A stretch of 64,000 nucleotides of DNA from Corynebacterium sp. MSK008 (lineage in GTDB: Bacteria; Actinomycetota; Actinomycetes; Mycobacteriales; Mycobacteriaceae). The notes below the pieces were generated by a model, which saw only the letters and a list, made by a program, of their open reading frames with translations, did no database searches and was not told the origin of the DNA. The stretch lies in NCBI RefSeq assembly GCF_030232585.1, contig NZ_JASPJX010000001.1, forward strand, positions 1 to 64,000. Reading direction: 5' to 3'. The position numbers and the translations under genes were made by a program. This document shows positions 37,607 to 45,798 of the stretch, piece after piece (position 1 is the first letter of the stretch; each line of letters begins with the position of its first letter).

Positions 37607-38209
37607 CTACGTGCTTCGATCGACAACTCTACCTAGTTCACGAGGTTGCCAGACTTTCGACTTCTTACACCAATTAATACCAGCGCTGATAGCCTTATCA
37701 ATGTCGCGATCCTGCGAGTCGCGTATCTTTTTTGCGGCCGCACGTAGTGATCCACGTTTCGACCCAGCCTTGCTGGTGGTTGTCTTCTTGCCAATAGAGC
37801 TCAACAATACTTCATCTATTTCTCGGTTCGGTGAGTTCAGCTCGCGGAGGTCGGAAAAGTATATGCGCCAAAAGGTTTGCTTCCCTTTCTTTGTTTCGCT
37901 CCCATCCACCCTCAGTTCGCCGCACCAGGGGGTGGGGCTATAGGCTCTACCGAGGCGTGTAAGCGCTTGCTTTCCCACCGGGGATTTATACGTTAAAGCC
38001 CTGCTTCCTACCTGAAATTTTTGGGCATTCGCTTTAAAAGGAATTCCGTTTCTGAAAGCTTTTAGAAGTAGTGCCAAGAAGTGTTCGGCGGCTTCAGCAT
38101 CTTCGTTCGAGAAGCGATCGAATCCCTGTTCGTAAAGTGGGGTTTGCTTCATTTTGGCTCCAGGAAGATTGAAGCGACATGAATAGTCGTCGGGGTGGGT
38201 GGGTTTCAT
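37607..38209 (-). CDS. HigB/RelE-fold toxin-like protein
   Basis: A 200-aa protein, longer than classical HigB (~100-130). The C-terminal half contains CGELRVDGSETKKGKQTFWRIYFSDL, then IDEVLLSSIGKKTTTS and AAKKIRDSQDRDID, which follows the RelE/HigB pattern of (L/E)LR...(F/Y)R(I/V)YF...KK..KT...A..R. It would act as a ribosome-dependent mRNA endonuclease if the assignment holds. ATG 38209 has GGAG 6 bases upstream; the frame extends to 38344, where no ribosome site is seen. First gene of the operon. Confidence 0.58.
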   Translation of the reverse strand: MKPTHPDDYSCRFNLPGAKMKQTPLYEQGFDRFSNEDAEAAEHFLALLLKAFRNGIPFKANAQKFQVGSRALTYKSPVGKQALTRLGRAYSPTPWCGELRVDGSETKKGKQTFWRIYFSDLRELNSPNREIDEVLLSSIGKKTTTSKAGSKRGSLRAAAKKIRDSQDRDIDKAISAGINWCKKSKVWQPRELGRVVDRST

Positions 38210-38369
38210 GATCACTCCGAGAGTTGTCGAGGCAATAGGTTGCGCTCTCTGTAGAGCAGTGGATAGCTGGAGACTTGAGATCGTAACAACCTGCCGAGGC
38301 GGGGTAGGTGTTATCTCTATATTAGAGGGGCCTCGAATGTTCATTTTCTAACGGTCGCTATTGAGTTAT

Positions 38370-38956
38370 GGTGCGGGCGGGCGCATGCGCGCACGGTGGT
38401 GGACGTGCTTGCAGGGACGCGGGAGGTGTCGGTGACGTTTACCTCGCGGAGCGAGCCGGCGGATTTGCCGTACCCGTGGGTGGAGTCGGGGAGTGTCGAG
38501 GCCGATGAGGTGTTGGGGCGTGCCGGGTTGGTTGTGGTGGCGACGAGTGCGGGGGAACCGGTGGTCGTCGATAGGCAATTGCGAGCTGATGCGACGGTGC
38601 TGGCTGTGGGGGCGCACACTGTGGACACGCGGGAGTTGCATGAGGATGTGCTGCGGGGCGCGCAGGTGATTGTGGAGGATGTTGAGACTGCGCGGCAGGA
38701 GGCTGGCGATGTGGCGATCGCGGTGGAGAAGGGGGCGCTTGCGTGGGATGACGTGGTGACGATGGCTGAGGTTGTGCGCGGGGAGGTTGCGCTGGATCCG
38801 GCGCGGCGGGTGGTGTTTAAGACCGTCGGGATGCCGTGGGAGGACCTGGCGGTGGCGAGGGTGGTTGTGGAGGGGGGGATAGCTACTGCTGGAGCGTCCT
38901 CTCAAGAGGTGATAGCTGGCCGAGAGGGGCGTATTTCGGTTTCTGACGCGATATGA
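38370..38956 (+). pseudogene. 5'-truncated copy (B) of the ocd-family gene, 3' ~0.5 kb only
   Basis: From ~38375 to ~38880 the sequence matches 36064-36563 of the intact gene with scattered substitutions (over 90 % identical by eye), densest in the first ~130 bases. The first ~135 codons, including half of the Rossmann motif, are missing. The frame stays open to 38956 but past ~38880 it runs into unrelated DNA. It retains the GTCGATAGGC decamer (38567). It begins at nearly the same internal point as copy C. It separates the TAC operon from the nuclease gene. Confidence 0.85.
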
Positions 38957-39019
38957 AACGAATCGTCGAGTTGTTTACTTAACCAAGCGCTAGTTCCTAC
39001 CAGGCTATAAGTTAGGCGT

Positions 39020-40495
39020 ATGCCGAGAGTAGATACCGCACTGGAGCTATGGGAGTTACTCAAGTCAGAGAAGATTATCCGCACAACTGACTATGACGTG
39101 GAACTGTTGGAGCAGCTTTGCGTCTACTTCGGGGTGCCAGCTGGAGTTTCTTTCGACAAGTACTTGCAGGAAAATAGTTTTTCTGCGCAGAAGTTGGCAT
39201 CGGCGATGTTGAACTCGATTGAACCATTCGCGCGGATGCTCAATCAGTTATACAGCCTGTATGAGAAAATCGATGCGCAATACGCGGATAAGGGGAATCT
39301 CAAGTTTGAAATCGCCTTAGATTCAGATTTAGACGGTTTTGAGTTCGATACTGAAGCCTTCGAAGAATGGGAGCGAACTTATACAGCCGTTACGAGCGGG
39401 TGGCGCTTCCGCAATAGCAGTGCACCTTGGCATCTTATTGAGCTAATCAATCCGACAAACGAGTTTCCAAGACCTGAGTCTCGAAGTGATTCGTGGCCGG
39501 CAACGAACGAACTTTTTCCTGAATCGGGTGATATCGAAATCGACCATGTGTTAGCTGAGGTATGGAGGTTGAGGGAAAATTTTCTCAAACACGCCCAAGT
39601 TGTCTCGAAATCGCGTTCGGAGTTTAAGTTAGCCGAAAGGCAGGTGGGCGATGACTACCAGCGGATGCTGGCAAGCGACCGCTGGGACGAAGCAATCGGG
39701 CGGGTAATAAAAGCTGCTTCAGAAGCTGTGAAGTCGGGAGATGAAGAGGCCACAGAACGTCTGAGAAACGCGATCCCTAAGATTAAAGCCAACCTACTTG
39801 ACTGCGTCACAGTTCAAGTGGAGACATCAATTTTTGAGTCGCTGAGAAAGCTTTTGTCGCTTCCTCTGTGGGGGCAGCGGCATGACGTTTATGCCGCTTG
39901 GGTGTTTACGCTGATAGTCGACGCGGTCGGATTCGAAAACCTCCGCTTTTGGGTTGTAGATGGCCAGCTTTCATTCAACTTCTCCGGAGCCCAACTCGCG
40001 ACGTACAAGTCGGTGGAGGGGGACATCGACATTTGGGCAGAGCTACGAAGCCCTCACCCGGCACCTATCGGCAAAAGCAGAAAGAGAGCGATTCAACCGG
40101 ACTTTTCGATCACTCGGGACCCAGTAAGCCACCCCAACACAACGATCGCTGCAATCGAGTGTAAACAGCACAAACGGGGACAGCGTCGTTCAAATTTAGA
40201 GGCGCTGCAGGACTATTCTTCCGGTCTACCGAACGCAAAAATTATGCTCGTGGGTTATGGGCCGCTTGGGAATGGCTTGGTAGATGAGTTCGAGCAACCC
40301 GTTTCTCGGAGAATCGGTGTTTTTCGCGACGTGACCCCCATGCAACCTGATGCGTGTAACCGATTCAAAAAGGATCTAGAAGCAGTGATTCCACAAGTCT
40401 TGACAGCGATTCCATGGACTCCGAAACGCCTTGAACAGCATTGGGTGAAACTCCCCTTTTCGTGGTTCAGCATCCGTTTCGGGGGTCTCGGATGA
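39020..40495 (+). CDS. putative PD-(D/E)XK-type nuclease, single-gene cassette
   Basis: A 491-aa protein, family not recognised. The first ~270 residues are helical and charged. Residues ~270-420 look like a restriction-endonuclease fold: a conserved-looking LPLWGQRHDVYAAWVFTLIVDAV, then IQPDFSITRD, then IAAIECKQHKRG, giving the order D...(E)xK with a preceding helix. ALQDYSSGLPNAKIMLVGYGP follows. It lies alone between two ocd fragments, is low in GC relative to them, and has no methylase beside it. A defence role against phage or plasmid DNA is inferred from fold and context. Confidence 0.6.
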   Translation: MPRVDTALELWELLKSEKIIRTTDYDVELLEQLCVYFGVPAGVSFDKYLQENSFSAQKLASAMLNSIEPFARMLNQLYSLYEKIDAQYADKGNLKFEIALDSDLDGFEFDTEAFEEWERTYTAVTSGWRFRNSSAPWHLIELINPTNEFPRPESRSDSWPATNELFPESGDIEIDHVLAEVWRLRENFLKHAQVVSKSRSEFKLAERQVGDDYQRMLASDRWDEAIGRVIKAASEAVKSGDEEATERLRNAIPKIKANLLDCVTVQVETSIFESLRKLLSLPLWGQRHDVYAAWVFTLIVDAVGFENLRFWVVDGQLSFNFSGAQLATYKSVEGDIDIWAELRSPHPAPIGKSRKRAIQPDFSITRDPVSHPNTTIAAIECKQHKRGQRRSNLEALQDYSSGLPNAKIMLVGYGPLGNGLVDEFEQPVSRRIGVFRDVTPMQPDACNRFKKDLEAVIPQVLTAIPWTPKRLEQHWVKLPFSWFSIRFGGLG

Positions 40496-40622
40496 AGGCG
40501 TGAGTCCGGAGTCTGATTCAGATGAGCACGCCTGCGCATCTCACCTAGCGGTTCCATTTCTAATTACAGATCGGTTTTGTTCATTGGGCGTTGGGGGCTC
40601 TTATCAAGCTCAGTTACCTGAG

Positions 40623-41134
40623 ACGCGCACGGTGGTGGACGTGCTGGAGGGAGTGCGGGAGGTGTCGGTGACGTTTGTGTCGAGAAGCGAGCCGGCGGAT
40701 TTGCCGTGGCCGTGGGTGGAGTCGGGGAGCGCTGCGGCCGATGAGGTGTTGGGGCGTGCCGGGTTGGTTGTGGTGGCGACTTCTGCGGGGGAACCTGTGG
40801 TCGTCGATAGGCAATTGCGACCTGATGTGACCGTGCTTGCCGTGGGGGCGCACACCGTGGACACGCGGGAGTTGCATGAGGATGTGCTGCGGGGCGCGCA
40901 GGTGATTGTGGAGGATGTGGGGGCTGCGCGGCGGGAGGCCGGCGATGTGGCGATCGCGGTGGAGAAAGGGGCGCTTGCGTGGGAGGATGTGGCGACGATG
41001 GCTGAGGTTGTGCGCGGGGAGGTGGCGCTGGATCCGGCGCGGCGGGTGGTGTTTAAGACCGTCGGGATGCCATGGGAGGACCTGGCGGTGGCGAGGGTTG
41101 TTGCGGGGGTATGGCTTCGCCACCGACCCCTATA
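40623..41134 (+). pseudogene. 5'-truncated copy (C) of the ocd-family gene, 3' ~0.5 kb only
   Basis: From ~40624 to ~41105 the sequence matches ~36078-36560 of the intact gene and copy B, again over 90 % identical by eye. The left junction falls at GCGCACGG, within a few bases of the left junction of copy B. The decamer GTCGATAGGC is retained (40803). The reading frame is open but has no start of its own. It separates the nuclease cassette from the AAA ATPase cassette. Confidence 0.85.
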
Positions 41135-41332
41135 ACTGACATGTCCACCTACCCCTAGAGGTGGAATGGCGAACCATGGGGCAGCGTTTTACCTCGGCAC
41201 GAGGGTGAGTCGGCGGAGGGGCAAAATTGGGCGTGATATCCCCCGCCGGAAACACTCAGCTGGCGTACGAGGGAGGAACTGCAACTTGGAGCCTCTGCCA
41301 ATTCGCCCTGGGCTCCGAGCTGGAGTGTGACG
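41135..41332. other. non-coding spacer between ocd fragment C and the AAA ATPase gene
   Basis: About 200 bases with no supported gene. A - strand frame here (41155-41397) has a composition unlike a real protein and overlaps the end of the ATPase gene. No terminator of standard form is visible. Confidence 0.4.
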
Positions 41333-43561
41333 CTATATCCTATTGATCCGATCCAACGATTGTGTGATCTCTTTAGCTGCTTCTTTCCCTCGAACACGCT
41401 GTAGAAGCTGCGTAAAGTGATCGGAGTCGATCGCCCTCATAAAACTCAAAGTCTGGACTACCGCTTGTTCTAACTCATTTCGGCTCAGGGCACCTCCAGT
41501 TCTGGCGACGCCAGAGTGTGAAAGTTCGTTCACAACCTTTGAGAGTGAAGGCGAAACTTCGGCTGAGTGCTTTGCTAGGAGACTATTGATTGCGGTGCCG
41601 AATTTTGAATCCACGGGAGACTTAAACTCCGTAAAGCCCTCGAGGGTTTTCCTGCAGTAGTTGCCGGATGCAAGAGACGGGGGAATTCCATCGATTAGAG
41701 CGCTGAATTCCTTAGTCACTAGGTAAAACGAAAGCCAGTAATCGTTTATAAGATTCACAGCTTCCGAATCCCATTTCCTTACGCGCGTGGTCCGATCGTT
41801 GTTGTCATAACTGTGCTTGTAAACTTCGAAGAATTGAGCCGTAGCGCCAGTGCGCTTGGTAGCCTTAGATGCCAAACGATTTTGAAGAATTCTCAAGTAG
41901 GAATGGCTGTGCGTGAAGTACACCAAGGCCGCAGGATTTAGCTTGGAGAAATGATCCGATACGAATCGGTCGGTCGCGAGAAGTCGAGTATCGTCCAATT
42001 CCGACCCGAGATCGTCCAGAAGGATAATTGAGTTTCTCATCGATGATTTACGTTCCTCGGTCTCAAACTCGGCGCAGAAATACAGGAGTGAAACTAGTTT
42101 CTTCTCGCCCTCCGACATATCCGTCGCGGGGTCCCCATCACGGGTAATTACGTAACCTTCCCCGGGATTGCTGCCTTGCTTAACTCGCAATACTCTGTCT
42201 CCGAGAATTAGAGACAGATTATTGTCGAGGAACTCTGCGGTTCTAGCGGTGGTGGAAATGGACGATTTGAGCTCGTTCAATTCTCGCTCGAGTTTGGTGA
42301 CTTTCGAGCGTTCTAAATCAAGCGATTTCTCGGCCGCGGACAGTCTTGTCTTGGTAGCTTCCCAGGTAGCACCATCCTTAGCGCAGCAATGCTCCTGCAA
42401 TTTAGTAATAGCGTTATGTTTGTTTGCCGAATGGTCGCTCACCTTGCCGCGTAATAGTTCTAGCTCGGTTTCAAGTGCTTCCAACTTTTTGTCGAAATCA
42501 GAAAAACTGGTGTTGGGTTTCTTGAAGTCGAATTCGTCCCACGGTGCGTCAATTCGCATGGCGAGTTGTGTTTCAGCAGTTCGCAAATTTTTAAGAAGTT
42601 GCTCAATTGCTAATAGGAACTGAGTCTTTCTATTGGCCAGGTCATTATCATAAGTATCTGAAGAGAGAGACAGGTGCGAGATAAGAGTCTTGTATTCTTC
42701 TAGCGAGGTTAGGCACTCTCTGCATTCGGCTAACGCAGTCGAAGTTTGTTCGGAGATACCCTGATCTGCAAAATCAATGGCATTCTTTACCTCGTCGAGT
42801 CGCGCTTGGGTAACTTCACCAGCACAAAACTCGCAGCTATCGCCTGCCTTGTGGCGCTCAAGGCCTTTGCGAGCCCAGGCGGTAATTGTCTCTACAGCCT
42901 TTTCTAAAGCTGGAAGACCATTTTTTACTTCGCTCCATACTTCATCGGAATAAGACCAACGCCGTGGTTCAGGCGGCAGCAGCGGTGGCATCTCTGGGGG
43001 TGAGGCGGCAGCTATCGTTAAAAATTCTTCGAGTTCTTTGTCGCTTAGGAGGGTGAGGTTCCCGCGGCCTAATGCTTTCTCTATTTTGCTTCGATTAAAT
43101 CTTCTGCTTGTCAACTCGTCACATTTTGATTCCAAGGTTTTTCGTTCACCGTTGAATACGGCATCCTTGATTTTCGATAATTCATTTTTGATGTTCGTTA
43201 CATTTTTAACTTCAGCTTCGACATCTTTAAGCGTCTGTTTGAGGAGCTGCTCTTTGCTGCGGATGGAGTCTTCGATGGCGCCAGCGTTCTCGGCTAGGTT
43301 TACGGTCGTAACCTCTCGAGCTGAGCCCCCCTTTACGAAATCTCCAACGTTTGTTTCCCGCCATTTTTCGGTAAATGCGTAAACTACGGGCGGGATCCCA
43401 GTTGGATTCTGGTACACAGTATGTTCTTGCAAGACTTCGCAAACTGTAGATTTTCCTGCACCATTGACGCCGAAGAAGACTGAGTGTTTTAAGAGGTCTA
43501 TGGACTTGAGAGCGTCTGAGTGTACGTTCCTGAATGGTGCATTTGACTTAACTTGGAGCAT
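41333..43561 (-). CDS. AAA_13-family ATPase (PrrC/RloC-like)
   Basis: A 742-aa ABC/SMC-like ATPase. Walker A is FGVNGAGKST (~31-39). Long coiled-coil arms (~90-170 and ~330-440) flank a CEFC motif (Cys243/Cys246), the place of the CxxC/zinc hook seen in RloC and other AAA_13 proteins. The ABC signature is DMSEGEKKLVSLLYF, Walker B is SIILLDDLGSELDD, and HSH follows. The C-terminal ~200 residues would be the effector; the R-E-H anticodon-nuclease triad of PrrC cannot be placed with confidence. It is a standalone gene right of ocd fragment C, so phage defence is likely but unproven. Confidence 0.72.
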   Translation of the reverse strand: MLQVKSNAPFRNVHSDALKSIDLLKHSVFFGVNGAGKSTVCEVLQEHTVYQNPTGIPPVVYAFTEKWRETNVGDFVKGGSAREVTTVNLAENAGAIEDSIRSKEQLLKQTLKDVEAEVKNVTNIKNELSKIKDAVFNGERKTLESKCDELTSRRFNRSKIEKALGRGNLTLLSDKELEEFLTIAAASPPEMPPLLPPEPRRWSYSDEVWSEVKNGLPALEKAVETITAWARKGLERHKAGDSCEFCAGEVTQARLDEVKNAIDFADQGISEQTSTALAECRECLTSLEEYKTLISHLSLSSDTYDNDLANRKTQFLLAIEQLLKNLRTAETQLAMRIDAPWDEFDFKKPNTSFSDFDKKLEALETELELLRGKVSDHSANKHNAITKLQEHCCAKDGATWEATKTRLSAAEKSLDLERSKVTKLERELNELKSSISTTARTAEFLDNNLSLILGDRVLRVKQGSNPGEGYVITRDGDPATDMSEGEKKLVSLLYFCAEFETEERKSSMRNSIILLDDLGSELDDTRLLATDRFVSDHFSKLNPAALVYFTHSHSYLRILQNRLASKATKRTGATAQFFEVYKHSYDNNDRTTRVRKWDSEAVNLINDYWLSFYLVTKEFSALIDGIPPSLASGNYCRKTLEGFTEFKSPVDSKFGTAINSLLAKHSAEVSPSLSKVVNELSHSGVARTGGALSRNELEQAVVQTLSFMRAIDSDHFTQLLQRVRGKEAAKEITQSLDRINRI

Positions 43562-43798
43562 TAAATCTTTCTTTCAGATCTTTCAGTGGCGTATCGCCGG
43601 GGAGTGAGATCAGTTTAACCAGTAAGTTCAATCACGTTTCGAGATTTCGGTGGGCTTTTCGGTATCCCAGTCTGTTCCGCGGTCGGGTGTATCAATGGGC
43701 AAGGACGGTTTAATTCGACGCTGCGGTGTCGGCGATTTTTCTAAGTTGCTTTAACTAGTTGTCAATTGACTACTGCGGGCGTTTGGGAGGGGTTGAGA

Positions 43799-44329
43799 AT
43801 GGCTATTGCGTTAAGCCTGCGAGTGGCAGGGATTGAATTTGACGACGAAGAACGCATCGAGCGGATCGAGAGCGCCTTCCCGGCGGTTTCTTTCGTCCGG
43901 CTAAATGGTTGGACGATCGCGGAACTGCACCTGGAATGCTATCCTGAGAAGGCCTTCCATGAGACAACCGATCTCATGCATCAACTGGGAGCTTACGACG
44001 AACTTGAGTTTGTGGAAGTCGTCCCCCACTTGGTGAATACGAGCGATATAGCGAGACTAACGGGTGTGAACCGTCAGGCGGTGAACAAATGGGGCACGCA
44101 CCCTGATTTGGGCTTCCCAGCGGAGACAGATTTTGTTGGGGGTCGCCAAGCGCGGCAGAAGATCTGGAGCCTCTACACCGTTAGCGAATGGTTGTCTGAA
44201 GTAATGGGAATTGACCTAGGCCTTGAGTTGCCGCCGATGAGCCTGGTGAAACAGGTAGACGGGTATCTGGCGTTGGAGGGAGGTTCCCTACTTGGTGGTT
44301 CGAAGGATCTTCACGCTTCCGGCCTGTGA
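43799..44329 (+). CDS. HTH DNA-binding protein, unknown role
   Basis: A 176-aa protein with an N-terminal alpha/beta part (~90 residues) and a helix-turn-helix at ~95-115 (TSDIARLTGVNRQAVNKWG), followed by KIWSLYTVSEWLSEV. GGAGGGG lies 8-10 bases before ATG 43799; the frame extends upstream to a TTG at 43766 that lacks a ribosome site. It is divergent from the AAA ATPase gene (237-bp gap), so it might regulate that gene, or it may be the first core gene right of the hot spot. A strong terminator follows. Confidence 0.65.
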   Translation: MAIALSLRVAGIEFDDEERIERIESAFPAVSFVRLNGWTIAELHLECYPEKAFHETTDLMHQLGAYDELEFVEVVPHLVNTSDIARLTGVNRQAVNKWGTHPDLGFPAETDFVGGRQARQKIWSLYTVSEWLSEVMGIDLGLELPPMSLVKQVDGYLALEGGSLLGGSKDLHASGL

Positions 44330-44361
44330 GGCTTTTGGGGGTGTAGGCGGAAATGCGAAAG

Positions 44362-44388
44362 GGAGCCCTTGCGGGCTCCTTCGTTTTG
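44362..44388 (+). terminator. rho-independent terminator
   Basis: GGAGCCC (44362-44368), loop TTGC, GGGCTCC (44373-44379), then TTCGTTTT. It serves the HTH gene at 43799 and may also stop transcription of the facing tRNA-Asn. Confidence 0.8.
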
Positions 44389-44461
44389 CTCCTCCAACTG
44401 GGCTCGAACCAGTGACCCTTCGATTAACAGTCGAATGCTCTGCCAACTGAGCTATGGAGGA
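44389..44461 (-). tRNA. tRNA-Asn (GTT)
   Basis: A 73-nt cloverleaf on the - strand: acceptor TCCTCCA/TGGAGGA, anticodon loop with GTT (forward complement 44426-44428), T-loop GGTTCGAGCCC, discriminator G, no encoded CCA. It lies directly right of the ocd-fragment hot spot. Confidence 0.95.
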
Positions 44462-44594
44462 ATATGTTGCCGTTGCTCTCGCTGTGCAACGAGATGTAAC
44501 AATAGCGCGGGTTGGTTGTGTTGCCCAAATCGGCAGGTTGGGTGGTGTTTTCGGCCGTACTTATGTGGCCGGGTTTTGGGGTAGGGTTTCGGGC

Positions 44595-44858
44595 ATGTTG
44601 ATTCCGATAGGTGGATTCCGTGCAAACGCCGTCGCGTGGGGGCTCGCGGGCTTTGGCGTGGTGTGCCTGTTGTCGGCGAACCGTCTGGGCGATTGGCGGG
44701 CGCTGACGTTTTTGGGGCTGGCGCTGGTCGTTCCGAGCGTCGTTTGGCTGGTTGCGGACAAGTGGTTCTCGCGGCCGCGCGGGGTGCTGTGGTGGGTTTT
44801 GGTTGTCGCTGCTGTCGCGCTCGGGGTGTGGGGAATTGCGTTGTTCCCCTCGAAGTGA
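44595..44858 (+). CDS. small membrane protein
   Basis: An 87-aa protein with three hydrophobic segments (AVAWGLAGFGVVCLL, LTFLGLALVVPSVVWLVA, VLWWVLVVAAVALGVWGIALF). ATG 44595 starts the hydrophobic core; the frame upstream overlaps the tRNA gene and is rejected. Function unknown. Confidence 0.55.
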   Translation: MLIPIGGFRANAVAWGLAGFGVVCLLSANRLGDWRALTFLGLALVVPSVVWLVADKWFSRPRGVLWWVLVVAAVALGVWGIALFPSK

Positions 44859-44885
44859 CGGGTATAACGCGATAAAGTGGCGGGC

Positions 44886-45521
44886 ATGAAGAAACCGATG
44901 CTTGCACTCGGCGTCGCCGCCGCCGTCACCACCTCTGCCGTCCTTGCGCCTGTCACCTTCGCTGAAGAGGGCGCGAACACTACCGAAACGGGTTCCTCTG
45001 CGGATTCGGGGGAGGCCGAAGGTTCGTCGTTAAGCACGGGCGCAATTATCGGCATCACGCTCGGCGTGCTGGCCGCAGTGGGCGCCGGCGGGTACTTCGC
45101 GGTGCAGCAGGGCTGGCTGGAGCTGCCCGAGGGGCTGGACCCGGCGGCGGCCGCGGGACTTTCCTCGCTGGTGCCGGCGCTCGCGATCCCGGGGCTGACG
45201 AAGAAGGACAATGGTGCGGCTGCTGGTGGATCTTGCGCGCCGCAGGCGTTTGACGCGGTGGTGCCGGAGTGGCCGCACTTCACCGGGACGTCCGTGATCT
45301 TCTGCGACGGTAAGTGGGCCATCGCGGGTGCGAACCAAACGGACTGGATTCTGTACTTCAAGAACTCCAACGGCAAGTGGGCCGTGATCCCGACCGCTGG
45401 CACGAAGCAGACCGGGATGCAGCGTGGGTGCTACAACGGCATCACGCTGCGCGAGCAGGGCGCGCCGGAGGAATTCATCCGCCAGGCGCCGATTTGCACG
45501 CCGGCGGAGATTGGGAAGTAG
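44886..45521 (+). CDS. secreted or membrane-bound protein, unknown function
   Basis: A 211-aa protein with a signal peptide (KKPMLALGVAAAVTTSAVLAPVTFA, ~residues 1-26), a Ser/Glu/Gly-rich linker, a hydrophobic segment at ~50-75 (GAIIGITLGVLAAVGAGGYFAV), and an extracellular domain of ~110 residues with four cysteines (GSCAPQ, IFCDGK, RGCYNG, PICTPA). It has the same general layout as the protein at 50084. ATG 44886 is preferred over GTG 44877; TAAAGT lies 7 bases upstream (leaderless-like). Confidence 0.7.
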   Translation: MKKPMLALGVAAAVTTSAVLAPVTFAEEGANTTETGSSADSGEAEGSSLSTGAIIGITLGVLAAVGAGGYFAVQQGWLELPEGLDPAAAAGLSSLVPALAIPGLTKKDNGAAAGGSCAPQAFDAVVPEWPHFTGTSVIFCDGKWAIAGANQTDWILYFKNSNGKWAVIPTAGTKQTGMQRGCYNGITLREQGAPEEFIRQAPICTPAEIGK

Positions 45522-45798
45522 TTTTTCGGGGGGGGGTCGTACGCCTTCGCACACAACTGGCCATTGCAAAAAAGCAAACTTATCTTACGGATAGGTACGC
45601 TTTGCAAATGCATGCTAGGGAAGGGGGGGGGGCTGCATTTCGCAGCCTGTTTGAACCAAGCTCGCCATTGGCACTAAAACCAGCACAAATACCTAAAGAA
45701 CGGCGGTTTTGGGATTTCCCGAGTGCACCAGGCGTTGACCTAAAGGATGGTCTCCTTCTATTTCGGGTCAAATGAAATTCGATCTTTCGGAGTGTCTG
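45522..45798. other. intergenic region with G tracts at the edge of the TIGR04141-type gene
   Basis: A 277-bp gap without a supported gene. It holds a G8 tract (~45529-45536) and a G10 tract (45623-45632). The second runs into a small hairpin GGCTGC/GCAGCC (45631-45647) followed by TGTTT, a possible terminator. Composition drops towards AT on the right, matching the accessory gene that follows. Confidence 0.45.

Noticed and set aside
41155-41397. 80-codon - strand frame beyond the end of the AAA ATPase gene
   Set aside because: Low-complexity Ser/Gly/Pro-rich translation, overlap with the ATPase coding end, no ribosome site.
36668-43561. A complete restriction-modification or CRISPR system in the hot spot
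   Set aside because: No methylase, specificity subunit, helicase or cas gene is visible; the cassettes are small stand-alone units.
45529-45632. G8 and G10 tracts as phase-variation switches
   Set aside because: Both tracts are intergenic and not at a visible -10/-35 spacer, so slippage would not switch a gene; assembly uncertainty is as likely.
45314-45775. Frame of 153 codons overlapping the secreted protein gene at 44886 and running through the G tracts
   Set aside because: Its first half is out of frame with a real gene, its second half depends on G-tract length, and no start or domain supports it.
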